A stretch of DNA of 64,000 nt. It comes from UBA10649 sp963749905 (GTDB taxonomy: Bacteria > Actinomycetota > Actinomycetes > S36-B12). Positions 53,502 to 62,251 of the stretch are shown one piece after another. The DNA lies in NCBI GenBank assembly GCA_963749905.1, contig CAVVOF010000006.1, forward strand, positions 186,001 through 250,000, in the 5' to 3' direction. A program made the translations under genes and the position numbers. Within the stretch, counting starts at the first letter, position 1. Each line of letters begins with the position of its first letter. The notes beneath the pieces were generated by a model. It saw only the letters and a list, made by a program, of their open reading frames with translations, searched no databases and was not told where the DNA came from.

Positions 53502-55586
53502 GTGGACGCGCTCACGGAGGAGCAGGCCTTCGTCGACCTCGCCTACGCGCATCTGGCCAGGTACACCGAGCACCTCGACCGGCGGATGGACGCGGTCCGG
53601 CACTCCCCCTCCACCGGGACCAACCAAGACCTGCTGGAGAAGCAGGCGCTGTTCGACTCGCTGGCCCAGCAGCGAGCCAGTGCCGAGGCCGCCGAGCGAC
53701 GCCTGTGCTTCGGCCGCACCGACGCGCTCGACGGCCAGGTCCAGCACATCGGCCGGATCGGCCTGCGCGACGACGACGGCGATCCGATCCTGCTCGACTG
53801 GCGGGCCCCGACCGCCGCGGGCTTCTACCAGGCCACGTCGGTCGAGCCGATGGGGCTGGCCGGCCGACGCCGCATCCTCACCCGGGAGCGGCGGGTCACC
53901 CACCTCGAGGACGAGGACCTGTCCGACCCCTCGTCGGTCGCCACTGACGCCGCCGCCCGCTCGGTCGAGGCGCCTCGCGACGGTCGCATGGCCGACATCG
54001 TCGCGACGATCGCTGCGGATCAGGATCGGATCGTCCGCAGCCCGCTCGCGCAGGTCACCGTCGTGCAGGGCGGTCCCGGCACCGGGAAGACCGTCGTGGC
54101 GCTGCATCGGGCCGCCTGGCTGCTGTACACGCACCGCGAGCGGCTGTCCCGCGACGGCGTGCTGGTCGTCGGTCCGTCGCGCGCCTTCCTGCGGTACATC
54201 GACCAGGTGCTGCCCAGCCTCGGTGAGACCGACGTCGTCCTGCTGACGCCCGGTCAGCTCTACCCGCCGGTGTCCACGGAGCTCCCCGAGCGACCCGATG
54301 CGGCCGCCGTCAAGGGCGACCTCGTCATGGCACGAGTCATCGCCAACGCCGTGCACCAGCTCATCCGCGTGCCCGAGCGCGACGTGACCATCGAGCTCAG
54401 CGACGGCACGTCCGTCACGGTCACCGCCCGCCAGCTGGACCAGGCCCGACGCAGCGTGGCCCGCAACGGCACCTTCCACGCCAACCGCGATCCCTTCCTG
54501 ATCCGCGTCCTCGCCTACCTGTGCCAGGACCGGGCGCACCGCCGGGGCGACGATCCGGACGATCCCGACGTCCGGGCCCAGCTGCTGTCCGACCTGGTGG
54601 ACGAGCCCGCGGTGCGCCGGACCCTCAACCTGATGTGGCTGCCGACCACCCCCGAACGGGTCGTCGACCGACTGCTGTCCGACGCGCAGGCGCTGGCCGC
54701 GGCGGCCGGCGGACTGCTGACCCCCGACCAGCAGCGCACCCTGCTGCGCCCTGCCGGCTCGCCGTGGACTGTCGACGACGTGCCGCTGCTCGACGAGGCC
54801 GCCGACCGGCTCGGCGAGTACGTTCCCCGCACCCGGACTGCCGAGCGCGACGAGCACGGGTACGCGGAGCTGTCCGTCGTCGACCCGATGGCGAGGAACC
54901 GGCCGACGTCGACGGTCGCCGAGCGGGCGCTCGCCGACCGCGAGTGGGTGTACGGCCACGTCATCGTGGACGAGGCGCAGGAGCTGTCCCGGATGGCTTG
55001 GCGGGCGCTGTCCCGTCGCTGCACGCGCCGCTCGATGACGGTGGTGGGCGACCTCCAGCAGACGACTCATCCGGCCGGTGCCCGCACGTGGGACGAGGCA
55101 CTCGACTGGGCCGGGTCCAAGCGGGAGCTGCACACGCTCACGGTGACCTACCGGATCACCCGCGAGACCGCGGCGACGGCGACCGAGCTGCTGACGGCCG
55201 CCGGCGGCCATGCGCCCAACCTCCACCCGATCCGGGACGGCGAGGCCACCGAGTGGCTCGAGGTCGCGCTCGATGACCTGATCGAGCTGCTCGTCGAGCG
55301 CACCGCGGGACAGGCCGGCCGCACCGCCGTCGTGGTGCCGGACGACGAGCCCGACATCGTCGCGGCGCTGGTGGCGTCCGGGCCGCAGTTCGGCGCCGGG
55401 AGTGACGCGGTCGACGCCCCCGTCTCGGTGCTCGATGCGCGCAGCACCAAGGGCTTGGAGTTCGACCATGTCTACGTCGTCGATCCGCGGACGATGTCGC
55501 GTCAGGGCACGCGCGGGTCCGACATCTACGTGGCCTGCACGCGGGCGACGCAGCAACTGCACGTCGTCCAGCTGACGACTCCCTGA
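53502..55586 (+). CDS. HelD/HelR-like superfamily 1 ATPase
   Basis: 694 residues, UvrD-like P-loop ATPase of the HelD group (RNA-polymerase recycling). N-terminal helical region (FVDLAYAHLARYTEHLDRR), Walker A VVQGGPGTGKTVVALHRAAW, Walker B VIVDEAQELS, QTTHPAG, TYRITRE, and motif V/VI with DARSTKGLEFDHVYV and VACTRATQQL. HelR members protect RNA polymerase from rifamycins, but I found no rifampicin-associated element upstream, so HelD-type recycling is the safer call. GTG at 53502 has a GGAAGGG element; ATG at 53424 is an alternative. Repeat A3 starts right after the stop. Confidence 0.85.
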   Translation: MDALTEEQAFVDLAYAHLARYTEHLDRRMDAVRHSPSTGTNQDLLEKQALFDSLAQQRASAEAAERRLCFGRTDALDGQVQHIGRIGLRDDDGDPILLDWRAPTAAGFYQATSVEPMGLAGRRRILTRERRVTHLEDEDLSDPSSVATDAAARSVEAPRDGRMADIVATIAADQDRIVRSPLAQVTVVQGGPGTGKTVVALHRAAWLLYTHRERLSRDGVLVVGPSRAFLRYIDQVLPSLGETDVVLLTPGQLYPPVSTELPERPDAAAVKGDLVMARVIANAVHQLIRVPERDVTIELSDGTSVTVTARQLDQARRSVARNGTFHANRDPFLIRVLAYLCQDRAHRRGDDPDDPDVRAQLLSDLVDEPAVRRTLNLMWLPTTPERVVDRLLSDAQALAAAAGGLLTPDQQRTLLRPAGSPWTVDDVPLLDEAADRLGEYVPRTRTAERDEHGYAELSVVDPMARNRPTSTVAERALADREWVYGHVIVDEAQELSRMAWRALSRRCTRRSMTVVGDLQQTTHPAGARTWDEALDWAGSKRELHTLTVTYRITRETAATATELLTAAGGHAPNLHPIRDGEATEWLEVALDDLIELLVERTAGQAGRTAVVVPDDEPDIVAALVASGPQFGAGSDAVDAPVSVLDARSTKGLEFDHVYVVDPRTMSRQGTRGSDIYVACTRATQQLHVVQLTTP

Positions 55587-55652
55587 CCCGTCGAGCGTGG
55601 CGATCAGGCGCGACTCGCCGACGCGGAGCGCCTGAACTCCACGCTCGACGGG
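55587..55652. repeat. Long inverted repeat A3 (25-bp arms, 16-nt loop)
   Basis: 25-bp arms at 55587-55611 and 55628-55652 (two mismatches) with loop GACTCGCCGACGCGGA. Same arm core GTCGAGCGTGG as A1 and A2. It directly abuts the stop codon of the HelD-like gene (stop ends at 55586). The remaining 66 bases to the next start contain no feature I can support. Confidence 0.92.
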
Positions 55653-55718
55653 AGGACCGCTGACCCGTCGATCCTGCACAGCGCGACGGGAGCACCCGCG
55701 CGCACCTATCCTGACGCC

Positions 55719-56819
55719 GTGCGCGTCCTCACGCTGGCCGGATCCGGAGCCCAGCGCGGTCTGGACTACGGCCGCGAGGAGGCCGCCCAGATCGCACAGA
55801 CCGCCACGGCCCTCAAGGCCCATCTCGCCGCGACCGGGCATCCGCCCGCGGCACTGGTCCGGCGACTGACGACGAGTCCCATGTCGCGGGTGGCCGCCGA
55901 CCTGACACCCGATCTCTGGGAGGAGGTCACGTCACTGGCGCACGCCGGCCGGGTGCCCCTCGACGACCTGCTCCTGCTGGTCTTCCTCCCGGACCTGGCC
56001 GCCTACTCCACCCAGCCCACCGGCGCGGACGCGGACGACGAACTGCTGCAGAGCACCTGCGTCGGCGGAGCCGTCCTCGGCCGGGTGCTCGTCGGCGGCA
56101 TGGGGCAGGCCGACACCAGCGGCCTCCGTGGCGACGCCCGACCGCGCGAGCCGGACACCACCGAGCTTGGACAGACCATCGACCTGCCGGACTGGGCGCG
56201 CGATCGGATGACCGTGCTGCGCATCGGCACCCTGGACGCGCCCAACGCCGTCGTGATGGCCTACCCCGGCTCGATCGGTCTCTGCGGAGCGAACGACGAC
56301 GGCCTCGCCGTGGCGACCTGCTCGCGGCCCGGGTCCCCGGTCAGCACGCAGGGCCTGGGCGTCGCCTTCGTCGTGCGCCGACTGCTGGAGCTGTCGTCAG
56401 TCGAGGCAGCGGAGGGTTTCCTGCGCGCGGTGCCGCACTGCGTGGGGCAGTCCTACGTGGTCGCCGGCAGCGATGGGCTGGCCTGCTTCGAGGTCGATGC
56501 GGACGGCATCCGCCGAGTCGGCGACGGCGCGGACACGGTCATCGTCCAGGCCGACCACTCCATCGGCCGCGGGACAACCTCGAGAGCCGCCACCGAGTCG
56601 TCCCGCGAACGACTGGCGACGCTGACCGAGGCGGCCGCCAGGCACGCCCCGCTGGCCGAGGCACTCAGCAGTCCCGTGCTCCTGGACGGCCAGCGGTGGA
56701 GCGACCCGCGCCGCACCTTCGGTGCGTTCCGGGCCGTCGGAAATGAGACGTCCGCGCGATTCATCGACGGGACTGCGCTAGCCGCTGGCCGGGACTGGAC
56801 CCGGGTCACCTACGTCTGA
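55719..56819 (+). CDS. C45-family (acyltransferase/hydrolase) N-terminal nucleophile protein
   Basis: 366 residues. Resembles the acyl-CoA:6-aminopenicillanate acyltransferase / C45 peptidase family. The segment STCVGGAVLG has the Cys expected to become the N-terminal nucleophile after self-cleavage (about residue 113), followed by YPGSIGLCGANDDGLAVA and SYVVAGSDG. Family members hydrolyse amides such as bile-salt conjugates, penicillins or sphingoid amides; the substrate here is unknown. No signal peptide, so cytoplasmic. Starts 132 bases after the HelD-like gene; its 3' end overlaps the convergent HD gene by ten bases. Confidence 0.75.
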   Translation: MRVLTLAGSGAQRGLDYGREEAAQIAQTATALKAHLAATGHPPAALVRRLTTSPMSRVAADLTPDLWEEVTSLAHAGRVPLDDLLLLVFLPDLAAYSTQPTGADADDELLQSTCVGGAVLGRVLVGGMGQADTSGLRGDARPREPDTTELGQTIDLPDWARDRMTVLRIGTLDAPNAVVMAYPGSIGLCGANDDGLAVATCSRPGSPVSTQGLGVAFVVRRLLELSSVEAAEGFLRAVPHCVGQSYVVAGSDGLACFEVDADGIRRVGDGADTVIVQADHSIGRGTTSRAATESSRERLATLTEAAARHAPLAEALSSPVLLDGQRWSDPRRTFGAFRAVGNETSARFIDGTALAAGRDWTRVTYV

Positions 56820-57442
56820 GAATCGTCGTCGAGCAGACGAGTCAGGTCAGCGACAACCGCCGCAAGCGCGACCAGCAGCGACGACGGCGCTCCCCGCTCA
56901 CTCAGCAGCGCGAGGTTCGCCTGGTAGTACCAGAGCACCCGGTCCGGGAGTGCGTGGAAGCGCGACATCGCCGCCGGCCCCTCGACGACGACATCGACCA
57001 CGATGGCACGGCCGTTGTGCACCTTGTCCGCGGCCCAGACGGTCAACGCGTCGAGGTCGGCGTCCGCCAGTCGTGCCAGGTGCTCGCGCTTGCGCACTTC
57101 CCACGGCGCCTTGCCGGATTCCTCCGGTTCCAGCGAGTCGCTGCAGTCCTCGACGATGCGCGCCACCCGCGGACCGAAGCGCTCGCGGATGTCGGCCAGT
57201 CGCGACCAGCCGCCGTGGTCCTCGGCCGCGTCATGCAGCAGCCCGGCGATCGCGAGGTCCTCGTCACCACCTGCCTCGAGGATCAGCGACGCGACGCCGA
57301 GCAGGTGCGCGACGTACGGCGTTGCGGCGCGGTCGGTACGCCCGCGGGGTTGCTTTCGGACCTGGTCCGCATGCACGTCGACGGCGTAGGCGACCGCTTC
57401 CGCGAAGCGGGAGGACAGGCGCGTCGCGGCAGGGTCCGGCAC
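56810..57442 (-). CDS. HD-domain hydrolase (SpoT/MESH1-like)
   Basis: 210 residues. HD-type metal-dependent hydrolase: PYVAHLLGVASLIL (first His), LAIAGLLHDAAEDHGG (HD pair and acidic residues) and VWAADKVHNGRAI (the DKxHN motif of (p)ppGpp hydrolases). It lacks synthetase and TGS domains, so it could be a small alarmone hydrolase or act on another nucleotide. ATG at 57442 lies just before the divergent DUF4349 gene. Confidence 0.75.
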   Translation of the reverse strand: MPDPAATRLSSRFAEAVAYAVDVHADQVRKQPRGRTDRAATPYVAHLLGVASLILEAGGDEDLAIAGLLHDAAEDHGGWSRLADIRERFGPRVARIVEDCSDSLEPEESGKAPWEVRKREHLARLADADLDALTVWAADKVHNGRAIVVDVVVEGPAAMSRFHALPDRVLWYYQANLALLSERGAPSSLLVALAAVVADLTRLLDDDSQT

Positions 57443-57489
57443 GTCGCCAACCTACCGTGGTGCACCGATACCGAATCGTTGTGAACAGC

Positions 57490-57517
57490 GGGAAACGACG
57501 CACACGATGGACACGTC
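57490..57517 (+). promoter_or_regulatory. ECF-like promoter candidate upstream of DUF4349 gene
   Basis: GGGAAAC (57490-57496) and CGTC (57514-57517) are spaced by 17 bp, the arrangement of many ECF sigma-factor promoters (AAC ... CGTC). Downstream, CATCGGT and ACCGATG (57519-57525 and 57532-57538) form a 7-bp inverted repeat in the untranslated leader. The window contains an ECF-like sigma/anti-sigma fusion gene, but no link between them is shown. Confidence 0.35.
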
Positions 57518-57549
57518 GCATCGGTGCAGCTACCGATGGAGGAGGAACC

Positions 57550-58506
57550 ATGCGGGCACGAGCAGCAGCACTGGCAGCGATCCTGGCAACCGGCATCCTG
57601 GTGACCGGCTGCTCGGCCAGCGGCGACACCGCCGCCACCGAGCCCGCTGGTGTCGGCGGGGAGATGATGGTGGAGGGCGGCCAGCCCGCACCGGACATGG
57701 GCGTGACGGAGGAGATGCCGGCCGACGCCATGGCCCGCGAGGCCGGCGCCGGCACCACGGTCACCGGCTCGACGACGGTGACCGAGCGCCAGATCGTGCG
57801 CACCGGGTACATGTCCATGCGCGTGGAGGACGTGCGCCGGTCAGCCGCGGAGGTCCGCGGCCTGACGACGGCCGCCAATGGGCTGATCACCGCCGAGGAC
57901 ATCGGGGCCAGCGGGGAGAGCGCCTACGCCACCATCCAGGCGCAGGTCCCCGCCGATCGACTCGACCGGTTCATCGAGGACCTCTCAGGGCTCGGCACCG
58001 TCGACACCATCAATCTTTCGGCATCGGACGTGACCGCGCAGGTGGTCGACCTCGATGCGCGCATCGACGCCCTGCGGACGAGCATCTCCCGGCTCAGCCA
58101 ATTGCTCGCACAGGCATCTCGGATCGAGGACCTGCTGGCCATCGAGACGCAGCTGGCCCAGCGCCAGAGCGAGCTCGACGCCCTGACGGCGCAGCGCGCC
58201 TACCTCGCCGACCAGGTCGCGATGTCGACCCTGACCGTCACCCTTGCTCCGCTCACCGTGTCCCCGGAGATCGAGGCACCCGGCTTCCTGTCCGGGCTGA
58301 AGAGCGGCTGGGCCGCCTTCGTCTCGCTGGTGATGGTGGCCGTCACCGCCGTGGGCTTCCTGCTCCCGTGGCTGGTCCTGATGGCGCTGGTGGCCGTGCC
58401 CGTGGTGATCATCGCCATGCGGCACACGAGGCGGAACCGGCGGAACGAGCCAAGCCCCTCCGGTGAGGCCGTTCGCACGCCGGTCGAGGACCGCCCTCAG
58501 CCGTAG
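57550..58506 (+). CDS. DUF4349 lipoprotein
   Basis: 318 residues: signal peptide with lipobox (GILVTGC near residue 22), a Gly/Glu/Met-rich linker (about 25-70), then the DUF4349 body. That body begins RQIVRTGYMSMRVEDV and ends in a coiled coil (DLDARIDALRTSISRLSQLLAQ) and a membrane helix (FVSLVMVAVTAVGFLLPWLVLM). A short cytoplasmic tail follows. Probably a two-pass membrane-anchored extracytoplasmic protein; function unknown. GGAGGAAC precedes ATG. An ECF-like promoter and inverted repeat lie upstream. Confidence 0.85.
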   Translation: MRARAAALAAILATGILVTGCSASGDTAATEPAGVGGEMMVEGGQPAPDMGVTEEMPADAMAREAGAGTTVTGSTTVTERQIVRTGYMSMRVEDVRRSAAEVRGLTTAANGLITAEDIGASGESAYATIQAQVPADRLDRFIEDLSGLGTVDTINLSASDVTAQVVDLDARIDALRTSISRLSQLLAQASRIEDLLAIETQLAQRQSELDALTAQRAYLADQVAMSTLTVTLAPLTVSPEIEAPGFLSGLKSGWAAFVSLVMVAVTAVGFLLPWLVLMALVAVPVVIIAMRHTRRNRRNEPSPSGEAVRTPVEDRPQP

Positions 58507-59390
58507 GTGCAGCCGGTGACCGCGTCACCGACGATGGCGACGGTGAACCGGTCGCGTCGGTAGTCCATGGTGACCGCCATCGGTTGGCCGTCGACGCTGC
58601 CCACCCGGAGCGTGTAGCCGTACTCCGACGCGAATGCGCTGGCCTGGTTCGACGTCATGCGCTCGTCGACCATCTGCCGGCACATGCCGACCATCTGGGC
58701 TGAGCCGGCCACCGTGGGCGTGCCGGCCACCTGCTCGAGGTTCCGGGCCACGCGCAGCAGCTGGCGGTAGGTCAGGCCAGCCGACTGCAGCACGATCGAC
58801 GTGGTGCCCGGGGCGGTCATGGTGGACGCCGGCCGCATCGTCATCACCAGCGTGCCGCCGTGCTCCAGCACATCCGAGCGCGTGCACCGGAAGCGACGCG
58901 GCACCGGTACCGGGTCCGAATCCGACGGCTGCTCGAAACAGTCCGCGTAGACGGTCGCGCGGACGGTGTAGCGCATTCCCGGATCACCGACCCGCAGGCT
59001 GACGCGCTCGACCTTGGCCGCGCTGGTGGTGAAGACCGGCTCGGCGCTCCAGCCGGTGCCCGCCCACTTCTCCTGGACCAGCACGCCGTTCTTGCGGGTC
59101 CCGTATCGAGCGCCGACGAACGTGTCTCCCCCCGCAACCGCTCCGTTGGCGAACGTCAGGTTGTCGGCCAGCACCGAGAGCCGACCGTTGAGGTCCCGAT
59201 CACCCGTCCACGTCGGCTCCCACAGGGAACCAGCGGTGCCGAGCGTGCTGGCGGCGGTGTCCCACGTTGCGACCTTGGTGTCCGCGTCCATCGCAGCCGC
59301 GGCGGCCGGGGCGGCCGAGACCGCCCCCAAGCCCAGAGTCGTCAACAGGACGATGGCCGCCCGGCCGCTTGTCGGTCGCGCGCCGCGCAT
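58497..59390 (-). CDS. Secreted protein with C-terminal I78-like inhibitor domain
   Basis: 297 residues. Signal peptide (about 1-31, ending AAPAAAAA), a middle region of about 170 residues with no recognised domain (repeat-free, four Cys in total), and a C-terminal domain of about 60 residues closely resembling peptidase inhibitor I78: LRVGSVDGQPMAVTMDYRRD then CTYG. The same domain forms the C-terminus of the upstream lipoprotein gene. ATG overlaps its stop (TGATG), so the two are translationally coupled. It is probably a protease inhibitor or periplasmic binding protein. The 3' end overlaps the convergent DUF4349 gene by ten bases. Confidence 0.65.
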   Translation of the reverse strand: MRGARPTSGRAAIVLLTTLGLGAVSAAPAAAAAMDADTKVATWDTAASTLGTAGSLWEPTWTGDRDLNGRLSVLADNLTFANGAVAGGDTFVGARYGTRKNGVLVQEKWAGTGWSAEPVFTTSAAKVERVSLRVGDPGMRYTVRATVYADCFEQPSDSDPVPVPRRFRCTRSDVLEHGGTLVMTMRPASTMTAPGTTSIVLQSAGLTYRQLLRVARNLEQVAGTPTVAGSAQMVGMCRQMVDERMTSNQASAFASEYGYTLRVGSVDGQPMAVTMDYRRDRFTVAIVGDAVTGCTYG

Positions 59391-59767
59391 CAGCCGTACG
59401 TGCAGCCGATGACCGCGCCGCCCTCGACCTCGAACGTGAAGCGATCCTCGCGGTAGTCCATGGTCACCGCCTGCCCCTCGCCGTCGATGCTGCCCACCCG
59501 GGCGACGTAGCCGTTCTGCTCGGCGAGCGCGGTGGCGTCCTCAGGCGACAGCGCGCCGGCGACCATCTCGTCGCACAGCGCCTGCATCTCAGGAGTGCCC
59601 GCCTCACCTGCGCCCGCGGCGGCCGATGACGCGGGCGCGACTGCGTCCGTGGCTTCGCTGGCCGTGTCGTCGGACGAGCAGGCGGCGAGCAGCCCCACGG
59701 TCAAGGCGAGGCTCGCCAGCGAGGCGGCCACGCGCCGCGCGGCGGGCTTCGGTGTGGTTGTCATCAT
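59390..59767 (-). CDS. Small lipoprotein with I78-like inhibitor domain
   Basis: 125 residues: signal peptide with lipobox (LTVGLLAAC near residue 30), an Ala/Ser/Glu-rich spacer, then an I78-type domain (MQALCDEMVAGALSPEDATALAEQ followed by ARVGSIDGEGQAVTMDYRED and IGCTYG). Upstream stop of the RDD gene overlaps the ATG (ATGA). AGGAG lies seven bases before the start. With the following gene it makes a pair of probable extracellular inhibitors that differ in anchoring: this one lipid-anchored, the next secreted. Confidence 0.72.
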   Translation of the reverse strand: MMTTTPKPAARRVAASLASLALTVGLLAACSSDDTASEATDAVAPASSAAAGAGEAGTPEMQALCDEMVAGALSPEDATALAEQNGYVARVGSIDGEGQAVTMDYREDRFTFEVEGGAVIGCTYG

Positions 59768-60402
59768 TGGACCTCTCCTGACGGCTCGTGGTCGGCCTGG
59801 TCGTCCAGTGCGGGCGCCGACTCGACAGTACCCGACGTCTCTCGGGGTCGGCTCAGTCCCGGAATGCCGACGACCCAGTCGTAGATGACGCTGGTGCGCA
59901 GCACGACGTCCTGGACCGACCGGTTCGCACCGCTGACGATGGACCAGAGCAGGCCCCATGGGAAGACCGTGCAGAACAGGGCACGCACGAAGGCGCCCGC
60001 CCAGCGCAGATGCTCGCCCTTGCGGTTGACCACCCGCAGGCCCATGATCAGATTGCCGATGGTGCGCCCGGACGTCGCCCAGAAGACCGTCCAGTACACG
60101 ACGTTCAGGACGTACCCGTACAGGATCATGAGGGCCGCCGCAGGGACGCGGCTCCCCTCGCTCGCGGCACCGCTCGAGTCGTCCAGCGGCTGGAAGATGA
60201 AGGACACCACCCACAGGACCGCGATCGTGCCGAGGACGACCAGGATGATGATGGCGACATCGATGGCCGCAGCGATCGCCCGGCTGACGAAGCCGGCTCG
60301 ATTGCCCTGGAAGGCGACGGCGTAGGACGGCAGCGACGGCAGCTTTCTCGAGGGCGTGCTGCCGTTCTCCATCTCGACGCGGTACTCGCGGAAGGACGTC
60401 AT
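59764..60402 (-). CDS. RDD-family membrane protein
   Basis: 212 residues: cytoplasmic N-terminus (about 40 residues), membrane helices (AIAAAIDVAIIILVVLGTIAV and others), the RDD signature at VSRAIAAAIDV (R and D residues), RTIGNLIMGLRVVNRKGE, and a C-terminal cytoplasmic region rich in Ser/Glu. RDD proteins are often transporters or anchors with no assigned activity. It is joined by a four-base overlap to the DxL-repeat gene upstream and to the I78 lipoprotein downstream, so the four genes appear co-transcribed. Confidence 0.85.
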   Translation of the reverse strand: MTSFREYRVEMENGSTPSRKLPSLPSYAVAFQGNRAGFVSRAIAAAIDVAIIILVVLGTIAVLWVVSFIFQPLDDSSGAASEGSRVPAAALMILYGYVLNVVYWTVFWATSGRTIGNLIMGLRVVNRKGEHLRWAGAFVRALFCTVFPWGLLWSIVSGANRSVQDVVLRTSVIYDWVVGIPGLSRPRETSGTVESAPALDDQADHEPSGEVQ

Positions 60403-61013
60403 TCCAGTGACTCCGGCTGGCCCGGGGCGTCCACCTTGCGGCCCTTGCGGAAGGTGGCCCTGTCGACGACGCGCGAGACCAGATTGTCCGCGCCCGCCGA
60501 CTGCCGGCGCATCGTGTTGAGCGCATCGCCTGCGATGCCACTGGTCGAGTCCCGGATGATCTGCGGGAGGTCGATCTCGTCCACGACGTAGTTGGCCAGC
60601 GGCAGGATCGGCACCCGGTCGATGACCGCCTCGATATCGGCTGCCCCCACGATCGCGTCGAGGTCGACCCGCTGGAGGACGACCTCCGTCAGGTCGAGGC
60701 TGTCCAGGGCGGCGGTCACGACCCGGTGCAGGTCCACTTGGTCGATCACCACGTCCGTCAGGTCGATGCGCTCGATGATCGCGTCGGCAAGGACCGGCAC
60801 CAGCCGGTCGAGGGCGGCGTTGACCGCGTTCGTCACGCTGTAGGTCACCGTCTGCTCGATCAGCGAGACCATGGTGGTCGCCGTGTAGGACGCCATCCCC
60901 CAGGTGTTGGCCAGCAGGTCGCGAACGGTGTCCAGCGGGGTCGGCGGGGTCGACGGCACGGGGCGCGTCACCAGCACCACTTCCGCCGGCCGCCCCGGCT
61001 CCGCCCTGTCCAC
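60399..61013 (-). CDS. Protein with repeating IDLxxVV/VDLxxVV motif
   Basis: About 204 residues with no recognised domain. Its centre is a series of short repeats: IDLTDVVIDQVDLHRVV, ALDSLDLTEVVLQRVDLDAIV, ADIEAVIDRVPIL, then VVDEIDLPQII. These look like amphipathic helices or strands of a repetitive fold. N-terminal start is uncertain: GTG at 61013 is used, with other GTG codons between 60970 and 60980. Overlap with the RDD gene (ATGA) shows co-transcription. Role unknown; membrane association through the RDD partner is possible. Confidence 0.55.
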   Translation of the reverse strand: MDRAEPGRPAEVVLVTRPVPSTPPTPLDTVRDLLANTWGMASYTATTMVSLIEQTVTYSVTNAVNAALDRLVPVLADAIIERIDLTDVVIDQVDLHRVVTAALDSLDLTEVVLQRVDLDAIVGAADIEAVIDRVPILPLANYVVDEIDLPQIIRDSTSGIAGDALNTMRRQSAGADNLVSRVVDRATFRKGRKVDAPGQPESLE

Positions 61014-61090
61014 GGGCCCATCATGCTGCAACTCCTAGGATGGCGCCCACGGTCCTCCTCCACGGGGACGAACGGGGCAGGAAGGGTCAC

Positions 61091-62239
61091 ATGGAGGTCG
61101 TCGCCGGGCAGTGGCGCGCTGAGGCGGGCTGGAGTCCCGATCCATCCGCGTTCGCCGCCGGTGCCGCGGATGGCGGCGCCCGCACCCTCGTGCTCTTCTT
61201 CGCCGACCGGGCCCTCGATCCGTCCGCCATCACCGAACTGGCCGCGGCGATGCCCCGCGCCGTCGTCGTGGGCTGCTCGACCGCAGGCCAGATCCTTGGC
61301 AACGAAGTCTCCGACGCCCCGATGATCGCGGCCGCCATTCACTTCGACTCGGTCACCCCGCGCGCGGCATGGGCCAGCCTGGACGAGCGCGCCTCGAGCA
61401 TCGCCCTCGGTGAGCTCGTCGGCCAGCGACTCGAGTGCGAGCAGCTTGCGCGCAAGCCGGGCACCGTCCTGGTCCTCGCGGACGGCAGCCTGGTCAACGG
61501 GACCGCACTCGTCGACGGCCTGCGCTCGGTAATCCCCTTCCATGTGGGCATCTCCGGGGGCCTCGCCGGCGACGGCGACCGCTTCGAGCAGACCTGGGTC
61601 TACGCGGACGGCGCGGTGCGCACCGGGGCGGTCGCGGGGGTGGCCCTGGTGGGCGACCGGCTGACGGTCGGCTACGGGTCCGAGGGCGGCTGGGAGGGCT
61701 TCGGCCCGTTCCGGACGGTCACCGCCTCGCGCGGCAACGTCCTGTCCACCCTCGACGATCAGTCCGCGCTCGACCTCTACCGCGAGTACCTGGGCGAGCG
61801 GGCCACGGACCTGCCGGCCAGTGCCCTGGACTTCCCGCTGCTCATCCGCTCCCCAGACGGCTCCGTCGAGCTTGTCCGGACCGTGCTGGGCGTCGATGCG
61901 GACGCCGACACCATGACGTTCGCCGGCGACGTGCCGGTCGGGTGGTCCGCCCGCATGATGCGCACGACCGACGGCCACCTGGTGGCGGCGGCCTCCACCG
62001 CGGCCGCCGCTGCGGGCGAGATGGCACCTCGGGCGCGCTTGGCGGTTGCCGTCTCCTGCGTCGGCCGTCGGCTGGTCCTCGGCTCGCGCACGGATGACGA
62101 GGTGCGGGCGGTGTCGGCGGTCCTCGGCGCGGATACCGCCCTCGTCGGCTTCTACGCCTACGGCGAGATCACGCAGAAGGGCGCGTTCTGCGACCTGCAC
62201 AACCAGACGATGACGCTCACCACGATCACTGAGGCGTGA
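61091..62239 (+). CDS. FIST-domain sensory protein
   Basis: 382 residues: N-terminal FIST domain (LVLFFADRALDPSAI, VVVGCSTAGQILGNE, SIALGELVGQRL, GGLAGDGDRFEQTWVY) and FIST_C with LIRSPDGSVELVRTV, ending in GFYAYGEITQKGAFCDLHNQT. FIST proteins bind small ligands and are usually found near signalling proteins. None (kinase, receptor, cyclase) is adjacent here. ATG at 61091 with AGGAAGGG upstream is preferred over an earlier in-frame ATG at 61040. Cytoplasmic. Confidence 0.88.
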   Translation: MEVVAGQWRAEAGWSPDPSAFAAGAADGGARTLVLFFADRALDPSAITELAAAMPRAVVVGCSTAGQILGNEVSDAPMIAAAIHFDSVTPRAAWASLDERASSIALGELVGQRLECEQLARKPGTVLVLADGSLVNGTALVDGLRSVIPFHVGISGGLAGDGDRFEQTWVYADGAVRTGAVAGVALVGDRLTVGYGSEGGWEGFGPFRTVTASRGNVLSTLDDQSALDLYREYLGERATDLPASALDFPLLIRSPDGSVELVRTVLGVDADADTMTFAGDVPVGWSARMMRTTDGHLVAAASTAAAAAGEMAPRARLAVAVSCVGRRLVLGSRTDDEVRAVSAVLGADTALVGFYAYGEITQKGAFCDLHNQTMTLTTITEA

Positions 62240-62251
62240 CCGCGAAGTCCG

